Assembly: GCA_903895515.1 (NCBI GenBank)
Contig: CAITUB010000113.1
Coordinates: 1-12,878, forward strand
Origin: an uncultured Acidimicrobium sp.
Lineage (GTDB): Bacteria > Actinomycetota > Acidimicrobiia > Acidimicrobiales > Ilumatobacteraceae
DNA: 12,878 bases
Direction: 5' to 3'
Positions 7,338 to 12,878 of this stretch are shown one piece after another. The position numbers and the translations under genes are program-made. Position 1 is the first letter of the stretch. Each line of letters starts with the position of its first letter. The notes under the pieces were generated by a model. It was not told the origin of the DNA. It searched no databases and saw only the letters and a list, made by a program, of their open reading frames with translations.

Positions 7338-8147
7338 TTACAGCTCTTCGGCAACACGGCGAGAGAGCCGCGAAAAAATTGCCCATCCGGCAATGAACAC
7401 CAAAATTGACACCACCACCACATACAGCATTTCGCCCCAATTTGGCGCAGCCCCTCCGTACAACATGTGGCGGAATGTGAGAATGAATACCGCCATCGGA
7501 TTCCACGTCAGGATGAAATCGATTGCTGCAGGAAGTTTTCCTTCTAGGCGATCTGGCGTGTAAATAATCGGTGTTGCAAAAAACATCACCTGAACCAAAA
7601 TGCTCCACAAGTAACGAAGATCTCTGAAGAACACTGCCGCTGCCGAAAGTGCAAGCGCGAATCCCGCTGCATACACGGCAAGACACACCATGAGCAATAT
7701 GGTGACCGGTAGCCACGGAATAACCGGGCTACCAGCAATGATGAGCGCAACTGCAAGCAATGTCATTTCAATTGACCACTGCACGAAACAAAAAATGACT
7801 TGAGAAATAACGAGTGTTTCGCGGGCGAAGGCAACCTTACGCACGAGCGATGCGTTGCTGAGCAAGGCATTCATTCCAAGGTTGGTGACTTGGGAGAAGA
7901 ATCCCCAAGGCAAAATGCCACACAGCAAGTACAACGCGTACACATTTAAACCCGACGGCTTACCAATTGGTGCTGTTGCACCAAACACCACACCAAACAC
8001 GAACGTATAAATCAACATGTTTGACAATGGGTTCAGCAATGACCATGCCCAACCAAGAAATGACCTGCGGTACTTCGAACGCAACTCTCGAAGCGTGAGG
8101 TTCCACAGCAAACTGCGGGATTCAAGGAGTTCTGAAAATGCTTGCAC
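7338..8147 (-). CDS. wzm: Polysaccharide ABC exporter permease (Wzm-like, ABC-2 type)
   Basis: 269-residue permease with about six membrane helices, the normal size for Wzm/TagG. Features: amphipathic N-terminus with NLTLRELRSKYRRSFLGWAW (16-35), the family's entry signature; FFRDLRYLW (173-181) and ATPIIY (191-196), both typical; NPM (216-218) before the last pair of helices. It would form the membrane channel for the Wzt-like ATPase. The open frame continues upstream to 8246, but that part is inside the tRNA-Leu gene and is not coding. I chose GTG 8147 because the protein then begins right before the family's conserved N-terminus and a TAAGGT box lies 10 nt upstream. It is convergent with the ATPase gene (6-bp gap), which is unusual, as wzm and wzt normally form one operon. 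Confidence 0.9.
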   Translation of the reverse strand: MQAFSELLESRSLLWNLTLRELRSKYRRSFLGWAWSLLNPLSNMLIYTFVFGVVFGATAPIGKPSGLNVYALYLLCGILPWGFFSQVTNLGMNALLSNASLVRKVAFARETLVISQVIFCFVQWSIEMTLLAVALIIAGSPVIPWLPVTILLMVCLAVYAAGFALALSAAAVFFRDLRYLWSILVQVMFFATPIIYTPDRLEGKLPAAIDFILTWNPMAVFILTFRHMLYGGAAPNWGEMLYVVVVSILVFIAGWAIFSRLSRRVAEEL

Positions 8148-8157
8148 GACGATGAAA

Positions 8158-8163
8158 ACCTTA
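8158..8163 (-). promoter_or_regulatory. Possible -10 box for the permease gene
   Basis: Minus strand reads TTGG-TAAGGT, with the TAAGGT ending 10 nt before GTG 8147, so the 5' leader would be only a few bases. The same TTGGTAAGGT occurs at 8274-8283 in front of the tRNA. Transcription from the tRNA could also read through, as there is no terminator between them. Confidence 0.4.
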
Positions 8164-8175
8164 CCAATACTCAGT
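8158..8175 (-). repeat. 18-bp imperfect direct repeat, copy 1
   Basis: Plus strand ACCTTACCAATACTCAGT matches 8274-8291 at 15 of 18 positions. The two copies flank the tRNA-Leu gene, this one 2 bp beyond its 3' end. It contains the TAAGGT box in front of the permease gene. Confidence 0.6.
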
Positions 8176-8177
8176 TG

Positions 8178-8260
8178 TGGGCGAGGGGGGACTTGAACCC
8201 CCACGTCCTTGCGAACACTGGCACCTGAAGCCAGCGCGTCTGCCATTTCGCCACTCGCCC
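8178..8260 (-). tRNA. tRNA-Leu (anticodon CAG)
   Basis: An 83-nt class II tRNA. On the minus strand the 7-bp acceptor stem GGGCGAG/CTCGCCC is fully paired, followed by U8-G9, a D-arm (GCG/CGC), an anticodon stem CTGGC/GCCAG with loop TTCAGGT (anticodon CAG at plus 8225-8227), a long variable arm as required for leucine tRNAs, and a T-arm GGGGG-TTCAAGT-CCCCC. The discriminator base is A, correct for tRNA-Leu. CCA is not encoded (the next bases are CAA). It reads CUG codons. It sits 30 bp upstream of the permease start, in the same direction. Confidence 0.96.
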
Positions 8261-8273
8261 GAATGGATGGTTT

Positions 8274-8279
8274 ACCTTA
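8274..8279 (-). promoter_or_regulatory. Likely -10 box for tRNA-Leu
   Basis: Minus strand TAAGGT preceded by TTGG; 17 nt further upstream is TTGGTG (8297-8302), a weak -35. The predicted start of transcription would lie about 7 nt before the mature tRNA 5' end at 8260. Confidence 0.45.
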
Positions 8280-8291
8280 CCAACGCTCAAT
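8274..8291 (-). repeat. 18-bp imperfect direct repeat, copy 2
   Basis: Plus strand ACCTTACCAACGCTCAAT, 15/18 identical to 8158-8175. It begins 13 bp outside the 5' end of the tRNA-Leu and contains the tRNA's TAAGGT box. Confidence 0.6.
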
Positions 8292-8324
8292 CACCGCACC
8301 AACGGGCGTAAATATGTGCGCGTG

Positions 8325-8330
8325 TAGTAT
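8325..8330 (+). promoter_or_regulatory. -10 box for leaderless start of second coiled-coil gene
   Basis: TAGTAT lies 7 nt before the in-frame ATG at 8338 and therefore fixes that start, although the frame stays open upstream to 8209 inside the tRNA-Leu. No -35 is recognisable. Confidence 0.6.
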
Positions 8331-8337
8331 TTGTTTG

Positions 8338-8658
8338 ATGTCACACGCACATGATGCTCATGGCGAAATCGACTCGCTTGCCGATTTGCGCGATGCCTCG
8401 CGCGAGCGACTCCTCACCGAAATTGGCATGCTTCGCCAACAAAACGGTACTGCCGAACTCGCTGCAGCAAAGCGGGAAGTGCTCGCATCACGTGATGCGG
8501 TGTATGGCATGAGTGCAGAACTTGGCGAGCTTCGTGCTCGATTGAAGTCTGAAGTACAACATGCACGCCAAGAAGTCATGCAGGCATCAACCTGGCGCGT
8601 AGGAGCACGGGTTCTGCGTCCAATTCGCTTCGCCAAACGACTTCTCCGCAAGAAATAA
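8338..8658 (+). CDS. Small coiled-coil protein with basic C-terminal tail (second copy)
   Basis: 106-residue hydrophilic protein of no family I can name. The N-terminus is histidine-rich (MSHAHDAHGE, 1-10). Residues 11-82 are predicted helical coiled coil, with RDASRERLLTEIGMLRQQN at 18-36. The end, ASTWRVGARVLRPIRFAKR (83-101) plus LLRKK, is strongly basic and amphipathic and carries the S-x-W-R-x-x-x-x-x-x-R-P-x-R pattern found after coiled coils in many glycosyltransferase polypeptides. It shares layout and short identities with the 126-residue protein at 5033-5413 (RD...LL.E...LR..N near the start; EV..S..R.G.R..R near the end). Its stop TAA directly touches the ATG of the next GT2 gene. 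Inference: a separately encoded tether or ruler for that enzyme. Confidence 0.75.
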   Translation: MSHAHDAHGEIDSLADLRDASRERLLTEIGMLRQQNGTAELAAAKREVLASRDAVYGMSAELGELRARLKSEVQHARQEVMQASTWRVGARVLRPIRFAKRLLRKK

Positions 8659-10218
8659 ATGCCACGTTTCAGCATCGTTACACCTGTTTATAACCCGCCA
8701 GCCAAGGCGTTACGGGAATGCATTAAGTCGGTTCGTAAACAAACCTTTGCCGATTGGGAGTGGTGCATTGTCAACGACTGTTCTACCCAACCACACGTGC
8801 GTCGCATATTGGACAGACTTGCAACTCAGGACTCCCGCATTCGTGTTGCTCATCGCACTACCAATGGCGGAATTGTTGCAGCTTCACAAGATGGCCTTGA
8901 TATGGCAACTGGAGTATTTGTTGCCTTGCTTGACCATGACGATGTGATTGCGAAGCGCGCGCTTAAACGCGTCAATGAAGAGTTACTCAAAGACGACACT
9001 ATTGACTACGTCTACACCGACGAAGACAAGATTGATGCCAAAGGCAGACATTACGACGTATTTCGGAAACCTGATTTTGACCCAGTGCGATTGCGTGGAC
9101 AAAACTATTGCTGTCACTTTTCGGTGTTCCGCAATTCCTTGTTAGATGAAATTGGTGGCTTCCGCGCTGGTTTCGATGGTTCACAGGACTTTGACTTAAT
9201 TTTGAGAGCAACCGAACGTGCACGAAAAGTTGCGCACATCCCCCGTGTTTTGTACCACTGGCGAGTAGTCCCAGGTTCGGCAGCTGGCGATGTACATGCC
9301 AAGCCATACGCATATGACGCAGGGAAAAAAGCCGTAGAGAGTCACTTCGCTCGGCTCAACATTCCTATTGAGGTTGAAAAACTGAATCCCGGAAGTTACA
9401 AGCACCGATTCGTTACTACCGATAAGTCAAAGTTGCCGCACGTGAGCATTGTGATTCCAACCCGAGGAGACACATCGCGTATTTGGGGCGCAGCAACCTG
9501 CATGGTGGAAAACACCGTGCACAACATTTTACAGAATTCCACCTACCCAACATTTGACATCGTTGTCGTTCGCGACGTGAATCCTGATGGAAGCATGGTC
9601 CATCCATTCACCTTGCCTACTCAAAAGAACGTTCGATTTGTTGATTACTCTGGGACGTTCAACATTGCTGCCAAATGGAACTCTGGGGTGTTGGCCTCTC
9701 ATGGAGAATTCGTCGTCGTGCTTGATGACGATACGCAAATCGCAACGCCTAATTGGTTAGAGCAGCTTGTTGGCCAACTTCATCTTCCCAACATTGGTGC
9801 AACAGGTCCGATGTTGCAGTTAGAGGATGGCCGTGTCTGTAGTGCAGGATTTAGTTTGAGGCCGAAGCCACGTCACATCTCAAAAGGAGATTCTTCAACG
9901 GACATTGGTTGGATGGGGATTCACACAATTGCGCGAACAGTAACTGCAGTAAGTGGTGCGTGCATGGCGTTTCGAAGAAGCACCTTTGATGAAGTAGGTG
10001 GTTTTTCTGAGAACTACCAAAATTTGTTTGCAGATATTGATTTTTGTTTAAAGCTTAAATCGCTGAATTTGGATACGGTTTGGACTCCAGAAGCCAAGGT
10101 GTACCACTTTGATGCTCGAACCAGAGGGGCCAACACCACCGATTCTGATCAGCAGAATTTTGAGAAACGATGGGGTCGGTTCATTGGTTCCGATGCGTAT
10201 ACCCGAGGTAGCGCCTAG
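8659..10218 (+). CDS. Tandem-domain GT2 glycosyltransferase
   Basis: 519-residue cytoplasmic protein with two GT-A (family GT2) domains, so it may add two sugars or act as a polymerase. Domain 1 (about 4-240): FSIVTPVYNPP (4-14), IVNDCST (37-43), ALLDHDD (89-95, metal-binding DxD equivalent), VYTDEDKID (118-126) and GFDGSQDFDLILR (171-183, catalytic region). Domain 2 (about 260-519): VSIVIPTRGD (262-271), a diverged NIAAKWNSG (335-343), VVVLDDDTQI (352-361) and NLFADIDFCLKLK (455-467). Both domains keep their acidic motifs and both may be active. There are no membrane helices. Two-domain GT2 proteins of this type are common in actinobacterial and rhamnan-type surface-glycan loci. The ATG abuts the preceding coiled-coil gene's stop (TAAATG) with no Shine-Dalgarno, so they are translationally coupled. 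Confidence 0.92.
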   Translation: MPRFSIVTPVYNPPAKALRECIKSVRKQTFADWEWCIVNDCSTQPHVRRILDRLATQDSRIRVAHRTTNGGIVAASQDGLDMATGVFVALLDHDDVIAKRALKRVNEELLKDDTIDYVYTDEDKIDAKGRHYDVFRKPDFDPVRLRGQNYCCHFSVFRNSLLDEIGGFRAGFDGSQDFDLILRATERARKVAHIPRVLYHWRVVPGSAAGDVHAKPYAYDAGKKAVESHFARLNIPIEVEKLNPGSYKHRFVTTDKSKLPHVSIVIPTRGDTSRIWGAATCMVENTVHNILQNSTYPTFDIVVVRDVNPDGSMVHPFTLPTQKNVRFVDYSGTFNIAAKWNSGVLASHGEFVVVLDDDTQIATPNWLEQLVGQLHLPNIGATGPMLQLEDGRVCSAGFSLRPKPRHISKGDSSTDIGWMGIHTIARTVTAVSGACMAFRRSTFDEVGGFSENYQNLFADIDFCLKLKSLNLDTVWTPEAKVYHFDARTRGANTTDSDQQNFEKRWGRFIGSDAYTRGSA

Positions 10219-10221
10219 AAT
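10216..10221 (+). promoter_or_regulatory. -10 box for leaderless fhaA-like gene, containing the upstream stop codon
   Basis: TAGAAT starts with the TAG stop of the glycosyltransferase gene and ends exactly 6 nt before GTG 10228. The spacing equals that of the TATGAT/GTG pair at 5021-5033. It would give the signalling module its own promoter, separate from the polysaccharide locus. Confidence 0.6.
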
Positions 10222-10227
10222 ATAAAC

Positions 10228-10863
10228 GTGTTTGCGATCGCCCGTCGGCGCGGAATTCGACCTATCACCATTGGACGTCAATTGGTTGCGACCATGGACA
10301 GCATTGCACTGAGCAATAACGGTCAGGTGCCTTCGACCTACAAAATTCTGGTGAGCCCAAGCAATCTTGAATTGCTGAATCCAACGCTGAAGCCACTTGC
10401 TCATGAACTTCGTCAAGCAGTTGCTCATCACGCAACGTATGAGGGTTACTCACTTGCTGGCGAAGCAGTCATTACTTTCGAACACGACGAAAATCTTGGA
10501 CCAGTTGAATGTGTTATCCAACCATCAAAAGTTTCTTTTGTTCGTGCGGCGCCAGTTGAAACACGTGAACCCGAACCAGCAACACGTGAAATTCATGCCT
10601 TGGTGTTAGACAACGGAACTCGTTTTGAATTAGCCAATGACAAGTACTCAATTGGCCGACAAACCACGTGCGACATTGTGATTGCTGATCACAATGTGAG
10701 CCGTGTTCATGCCGAAATCAAGTTGGTTCAAGGATCGTGGCGTATTGATGACCGTGGAAGCACAAACGGAACTCGCGTCAATGGCATCGTGATTGTTGAA
10801 CCCACTCCGCTTGCTTCGGGCGATGTCATTGCTTTTGGCGCAGTGAACATTCATTTCGAGTGA
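10228..10863 (+). CDS. fhaA: FhaA-like protein: short DUF3662 domain plus FHA domain
   Basis: 211-residue cytoplasmic adaptor that would bind phosphothreonine on proteins modified by PknB-type kinases. Residues 4-100 match the latter part of the actinobacterial DUF3662/FhaA N-terminal domain (RPITIGRQLVATMDS, VPSTYKILVSP, LRQAVAHHATYEGYSLAGEAV). A short linker (105-120) leads to an FHA domain (121-211) with all recognition residues: SIGR (141-144), SRVH (158-161), and STNGTRVNG (178-186). The family's usual first helix of roughly 20 residues is missing: an in-frame TAG at 10216 blocks any longer start, and GTG 10228 lies 6 nt behind a -10 box, so this is the real N-terminus. It is also shorter than mycobacterial FhaA, which has a long linker. 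Its stop overlaps an 11-codon mini-ORF leading to the phosphatase gene. Role inferred: relaying kinase signals to cell-wall synthesis. Confidence 0.85.
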   Translation: MFAIARRRGIRPITIGRQLVATMDSIALSNNGQVPSTYKILVSPSNLELLNPTLKPLAHELRQAVAHHATYEGYSLAGEAVITFEHDENLGPVECVIQPSKVSFVRAAPVETREPEPATREIHALVLDNGTRFELANDKYSIGRQTTCDIVIADHNVSRVHAEIKLVQGSWRIDDRGSTNGTRVNGIVIVEPTPLASGDVIAFGAVNIHFE

Positions 10864-10895
10864 CTATTCACCTACCAACTGGCGTAACCGCATGA
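10860..10895 (+). other. 11-codon mini-ORF bridging fhaA and the phosphatase gene
   Basis: A GTG at 10860 overlaps the fhaA stop (GTGA), reads 11 codons (VTIHLPTGVTA) and stops at a TGA that overlaps the phosphatase ATG (ATGA, 10892-10895). The arrangement could carry ribosomes from one gene to the next. Whether it is translated is unknown. Confidence 0.3.
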
Positions 10896-12013
10896 TGTTG
10901 CTGAAGCATGGTGTTGCAACCGATACGGGCAATGTTCGCCCGCAGAATGAAGACGCCTATGTGGCTTCTGAACATCTCTTTGCTGTTGCCGATGGCATGG
11001 GCGGGCATAACGCAGGTGAAGTTGCATCGGCTCTTGCCACCACACTGCTTCTTGAGCGGGCGGTTGGGCAATCGCTGACTCCGGAATGGTTTGTTGAAGC
11101 AATTACGGCGATTAATCGCACCATTCACGAATCGGCTGCTGAAAGCACCGAACGTCGTGGCATGGGAACCACTATTTGTGCACTGGCATTGGTGCAACAA
11201 CCAGGTGAAGCCTTGGAATCACCGCAGGTTGCTCTGGCAAATGTTGGCGATTCGCGAATCTATTTATGGCGCGCAGGCACCTTTCGCCAACTGAGCGTTG
11301 ACCATTCATACGTACAGGAACTGGTGACTGAGGGGCTGATCACTGAAGAAGAAGCCCGGGTTCACCCACGCCGCAACATTGTGACTCGCGCGCTCGGCAT
11401 TGACGACAGGGTTGCTGTTGACTCGTGGTTGCTGCCCGTATTTTCGGGTGATCGTTTTATTTTGTGCAGCGATGGGCTTGTTGACGAAGTGCCGACAGCC
11501 GACATTGCTGCGCTCGCTGCACAACAACGAGAGCCACAAATTGTTGCCGACTCACTCGTTGCACTAGCAAAACGCAATGGCGGCAGAGACAACATCACGG
11601 TGGTCGTGGTTGATGCGGTTGGCGATGTAGTCGACAATGCGCCACAATCGTTTATTGGCGAACCTGTATTAGAAACACACTTGACGCGATCGACTAAAAA
11701 ATGGGTGATCGGTATTGGAGTGGCTCTCGTCCTCCTTGTTTCATTAGTGATGACAGGGCGTAACGCACGATCGGGTTACTTTCTCACGTTCGAAAGTTCC
11801 TCACAGAGTTCGTCTGTGTGCATTGATCATGGCGCGAGTAGCCAGGTGTTGTGGTTTGCGCCGACTCGCGAATTGTGTTCGGACCTCTTGCGCAGTGACC
11901 TCATTCCTGCATTACAACGCCAAGTTGATAATCATTCACGGTTCACCACAATTATCGACGCACAGCGTTACATCGCTGCGTTAAAAGAAGTGTCGGCACT
12001 CAATGACAAATGA
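10892..12013 (+). CDS. pstP: Membrane-anchored PP2C Ser/Thr phosphatase (PstP-like)
   Basis: 373-residue phosphatase that would remove phosphate from PknB-type kinases and their targets. The PP2C domain (about 4-243) has every catalytic element: RPQNED (16-21), ADGMGGH (33-39, metal ligands D34/G35), GMGTT (90-94), NVGDSRIYLW (117-126), LCSDGL (191-196, D194) and GRDNITVVVVD (231-241, D233). One membrane helix (about 271-287) follows, then an extracytoplasmic part of about 85 residues that contains two cysteines (C310, C329), possibly a disulfide, and VLWFAPT (319-325), like the 'vLWFdPT' element of actinobacterial PstP tails. The start is one of two adjacent ATGs (10892 or 10895); the first overlaps the mini-ORF's stop. 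The gene overlaps the kinase gene by 11 bp, so phosphatase and kinase are probably made in step. Confidence 0.92.
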   Translation: MMLLKHGVATDTGNVRPQNEDAYVASEHLFAVADGMGGHNAGEVASALATTLLLERAVGQSLTPEWFVEAITAINRTIHESAAESTERRGMGTTICALALVQQPGEALESPQVALANVGDSRIYLWRAGTFRQLSVDHSYVQELVTEGLITEEEARVHPRRNIVTRALGIDDRVAVDSWLLPVFSGDRFILCSDGLVDEVPTADIAALAAQQREPQIVADSLVALAKRNGGRDNITVVVVDAVGDVVDNAPQSFIGEPVLETHLTRSTKKWVIGIGVALVLLVSLVMTGRNARSGYFLTFESSSQSSSVCIDHGASSQVLWFAPTRELCSDLLRSDLIPALQRQVDNHSRFTTIIDAQRYIAALKEVSALNDK

Positions 12014-12878
12014 AAACATTCCTTTAGTCAACGACCGCTATCGCGTTGAACGCAGCATTGGTCGAGGCGGTATGGCTGAGGTATTCCTTGCTCACGACAT
12101 ACTTCTCGATCGCCCGGTTGCCCTCAAGGTGTTATTCCCCGAGTACGCCATTGACCCCAATTTTGTTGAGCGATTCCGCCGTGAAGCCCAATCGGCGGCT
12201 GCACTCACCCACCCAAATATTGTCGCCGTATATGACTGGGGAAAGGTCAACGCCACCTATTTCATAGCCATGGAATATGTCGAAGGGAAAACCCTTGCGA
12301 CATTGTTGAAAGAACGTGGTCCACTTACGCCAACACATGCCTGCGACGTCATTTCTGAAGTTGCAGCAGCGCTCAGTTTCGCTCACGAAAACGGCGTAAT
12401 TCACCGCGACATCAAGCCAGGAAATATTTTGATCGGCCTTGGTGGTCAAGTAAAAGTTGCAGACTTCGGAATTGCACGTGCACTCGGTGCAAACATTGAC
12501 GAGGCGCTCACCGAAATTGGATCGGTGATGGGCACAGCCACGTATTTGTCCCCAGAACAAGCGCAAGGAGCACAGCCAGACCCGCGCAGCGACATTTATT
12601 CACTCGGTGTCATGATGTACGAACTGGTTGCAGGGCGACCACCATTTGTCGGTGAATCGGCGGTTGCTATTGCGTATCAACATGTGCATAACTTCCCGCA
12701 ACCATTGCGAGAACTTATTGCCGAGTTGCCACGCGGATTCGAATCCGTGGTCGCCAAATGCATGGCGAAAAATGAACAGCGTCGTTACGAAAACGCCATG
12801 CTGGTGCGTGAAGATGTTCGCCGCATTCTTGATGGTGTGGAAACACTCGCACTCACCGATGCCCGAGGCGTTGTCGCC
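12003..12878 (+). CDS. pknB: PknB-like Ser/Thr protein kinase (5' part, cut by window end)
   Basis: At least 292 residues; the gene continues past the window. A complete eukaryotic-type kinase domain (about 13-280) is visible: glycine loop IGRGGMAEV (19-27), VALK with catalytic K42, E61 in the C-helix, hinge MEYVEGKTL (90-98), catalytic loop IHRDIKPGN (133-141, D136), DFG (154-156), an activation segment with Thr/Ser residues (T170, S174, T178, T180) that could be phosphorylated, and the SPE of TYLSPEQAQG (180-189). These match PknB rather than metabolic kinases. Full-length PknB proteins add a membrane helix and PASTA domains that bind muropeptides; these would lie beyond base 12878. ATG 12003 lies inside the phosphatase gene (11-bp overlap) and has no Shine-Dalgarno. 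Unlike the usual order, no rodA or pbp gene separates it from the phosphatase. Confidence 0.95.
   Translation, partial: MTNENIPLVNDRYRVERSIGRGGMAEVFLAHDILLDRPVALKVLFPEYAIDPNFVERFRREAQSAAALTHPNIVAVYDWGKVNATYFIAMEYVEGKTLATLLKERGPLTPTHACDVISEVAAALSFAHENGVIHRDIKPGNILIGLGGQVKVADFGIARALGANIDEALTEIGSVMGTATYLSPEQAQGAQPDPRSDIYSLGVMMYELVAGRPPFVGESAVAIAYQHVHNFPQPLRELIAELPRGFESVVAKCMAKNEQRRYENAMLVREDVRRILDGVETLALTDARGVVA

Noticed and set aside
7328..7341. Inverted repeat GTAAC-TGCT-GTTAC as a terminator between the convergent wzt and wzm genes
   Set aside because: Only a 5-bp A/T-containing stem and no T-tract on either side; too weak, although it contains both stop codons.
6823..7563. 246-codon open frame overlapping the end of the ATPase gene and the permease
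   Set aside because: It is out of frame with both, shows no domain, and covers clear Wzt and Wzm coding sequence; a shadow frame.
8148..8246. N-terminal extension of the permease (start at 8246)
   Set aside because: These 99 bases lie largely inside the well-formed tRNA-Leu and translate its sequence; the family's N-terminus fits the GTG at 8147.
8209..8337. Upstream extension of the second coiled-coil gene
   Set aside because: It runs across the tRNA-Leu and its promoter on the opposite strand; a -10 box 7 nt before ATG 8338 gives a better start.
12132..12566. 144-codon minus-strand open frame opposite the kinase
   Set aside because: It is antisense to conserved kinase motifs, is rich in rare Cys/Trp runs, and has no family resemblance.
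1..12878. CRISPR arrays, insertion sequences, prophage genes or rRNA
   Set aside because: No regularly spaced repeats, transposase or integrase motifs, or rRNA-like sequence were seen on either strand.

Overview
The window (about 50% G+C) looks like a chromosomal piece of an actinobacterium, most likely a planktonic Acidimicrobiia-type lineage. The evidence is a DUF3662-FHA protein, a membrane PP2C phosphatase and a PknB-like Ser/Thr kinase in a row, an actinobacterial hallmark. The genes also lack Shine-Dalgarno sequences, several start codons sit 6-8 nt behind a TANNNT -10 box (leaderless transcripts), and the tRNA has no encoded CCA. The class assignment is inference; the phylum is better supported.

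Left and centre (1-10218): a surface-polysaccharide locus. In order it holds a 2-oxoglutarate/Fe(II) dioxygenase (minus), a Wzz-like chain-length protein with a decayed BY-kinase-like domain, a membrane-anchored CapD/WbpM-type nucleotide-sugar 4,6-dehydratase, an O-antigen ligase/polymerase-like membrane protein (minus), a 126-residue coiled-coil protein overlapping a GT2 glycosyltransferase, a Wzt-type ABC ATPase with a C-terminal sugar-binding domain, its Wzm-type permease on the opposite strand, a tRNA-Leu(CAG), a second coiled-coil protein (106 residues), and a tandem-domain GT2 glycosyltransferase. The dehydratase would make a deoxysugar precursor, the three GT2 domains would build the glycan, Wzm/Wzt would export it, and the Wzz-like and ligase-like proteins would handle length control and attachment. 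The locus mixes parts of Wzx/Wzy-type and ABC-type pathways.

Right (10228-12878): the signalling module. FhaA-like protein, PP2C phosphatase (PstP-like) and a PknB-like kinase lie tightly packed on the plus strand; the kinase runs off the window end. These normally control cell-wall growth and division. RodA and PBP genes, usually between phosphatase and kinase in other Actinobacteria, are absent here.

The most interesting signals are: (1) two small coiled-coil proteins with the same architecture and a similar basic C-terminal motif, each leaderless and each fused head-to-tail to a GT2 gene, which may be detached molecular rulers or membrane tethers; (2) repeated leaderless promoters, two of which carry the previous gene's stop codon inside the -10 box; (3) an 18-bp imperfect direct repeat flanking the tRNA-Leu that carries a -10-like element for both the tRNA and the permease; (4) an 11-codon mini-ORF bridging fhaA and the phosphatase through two 4-nt overlaps.
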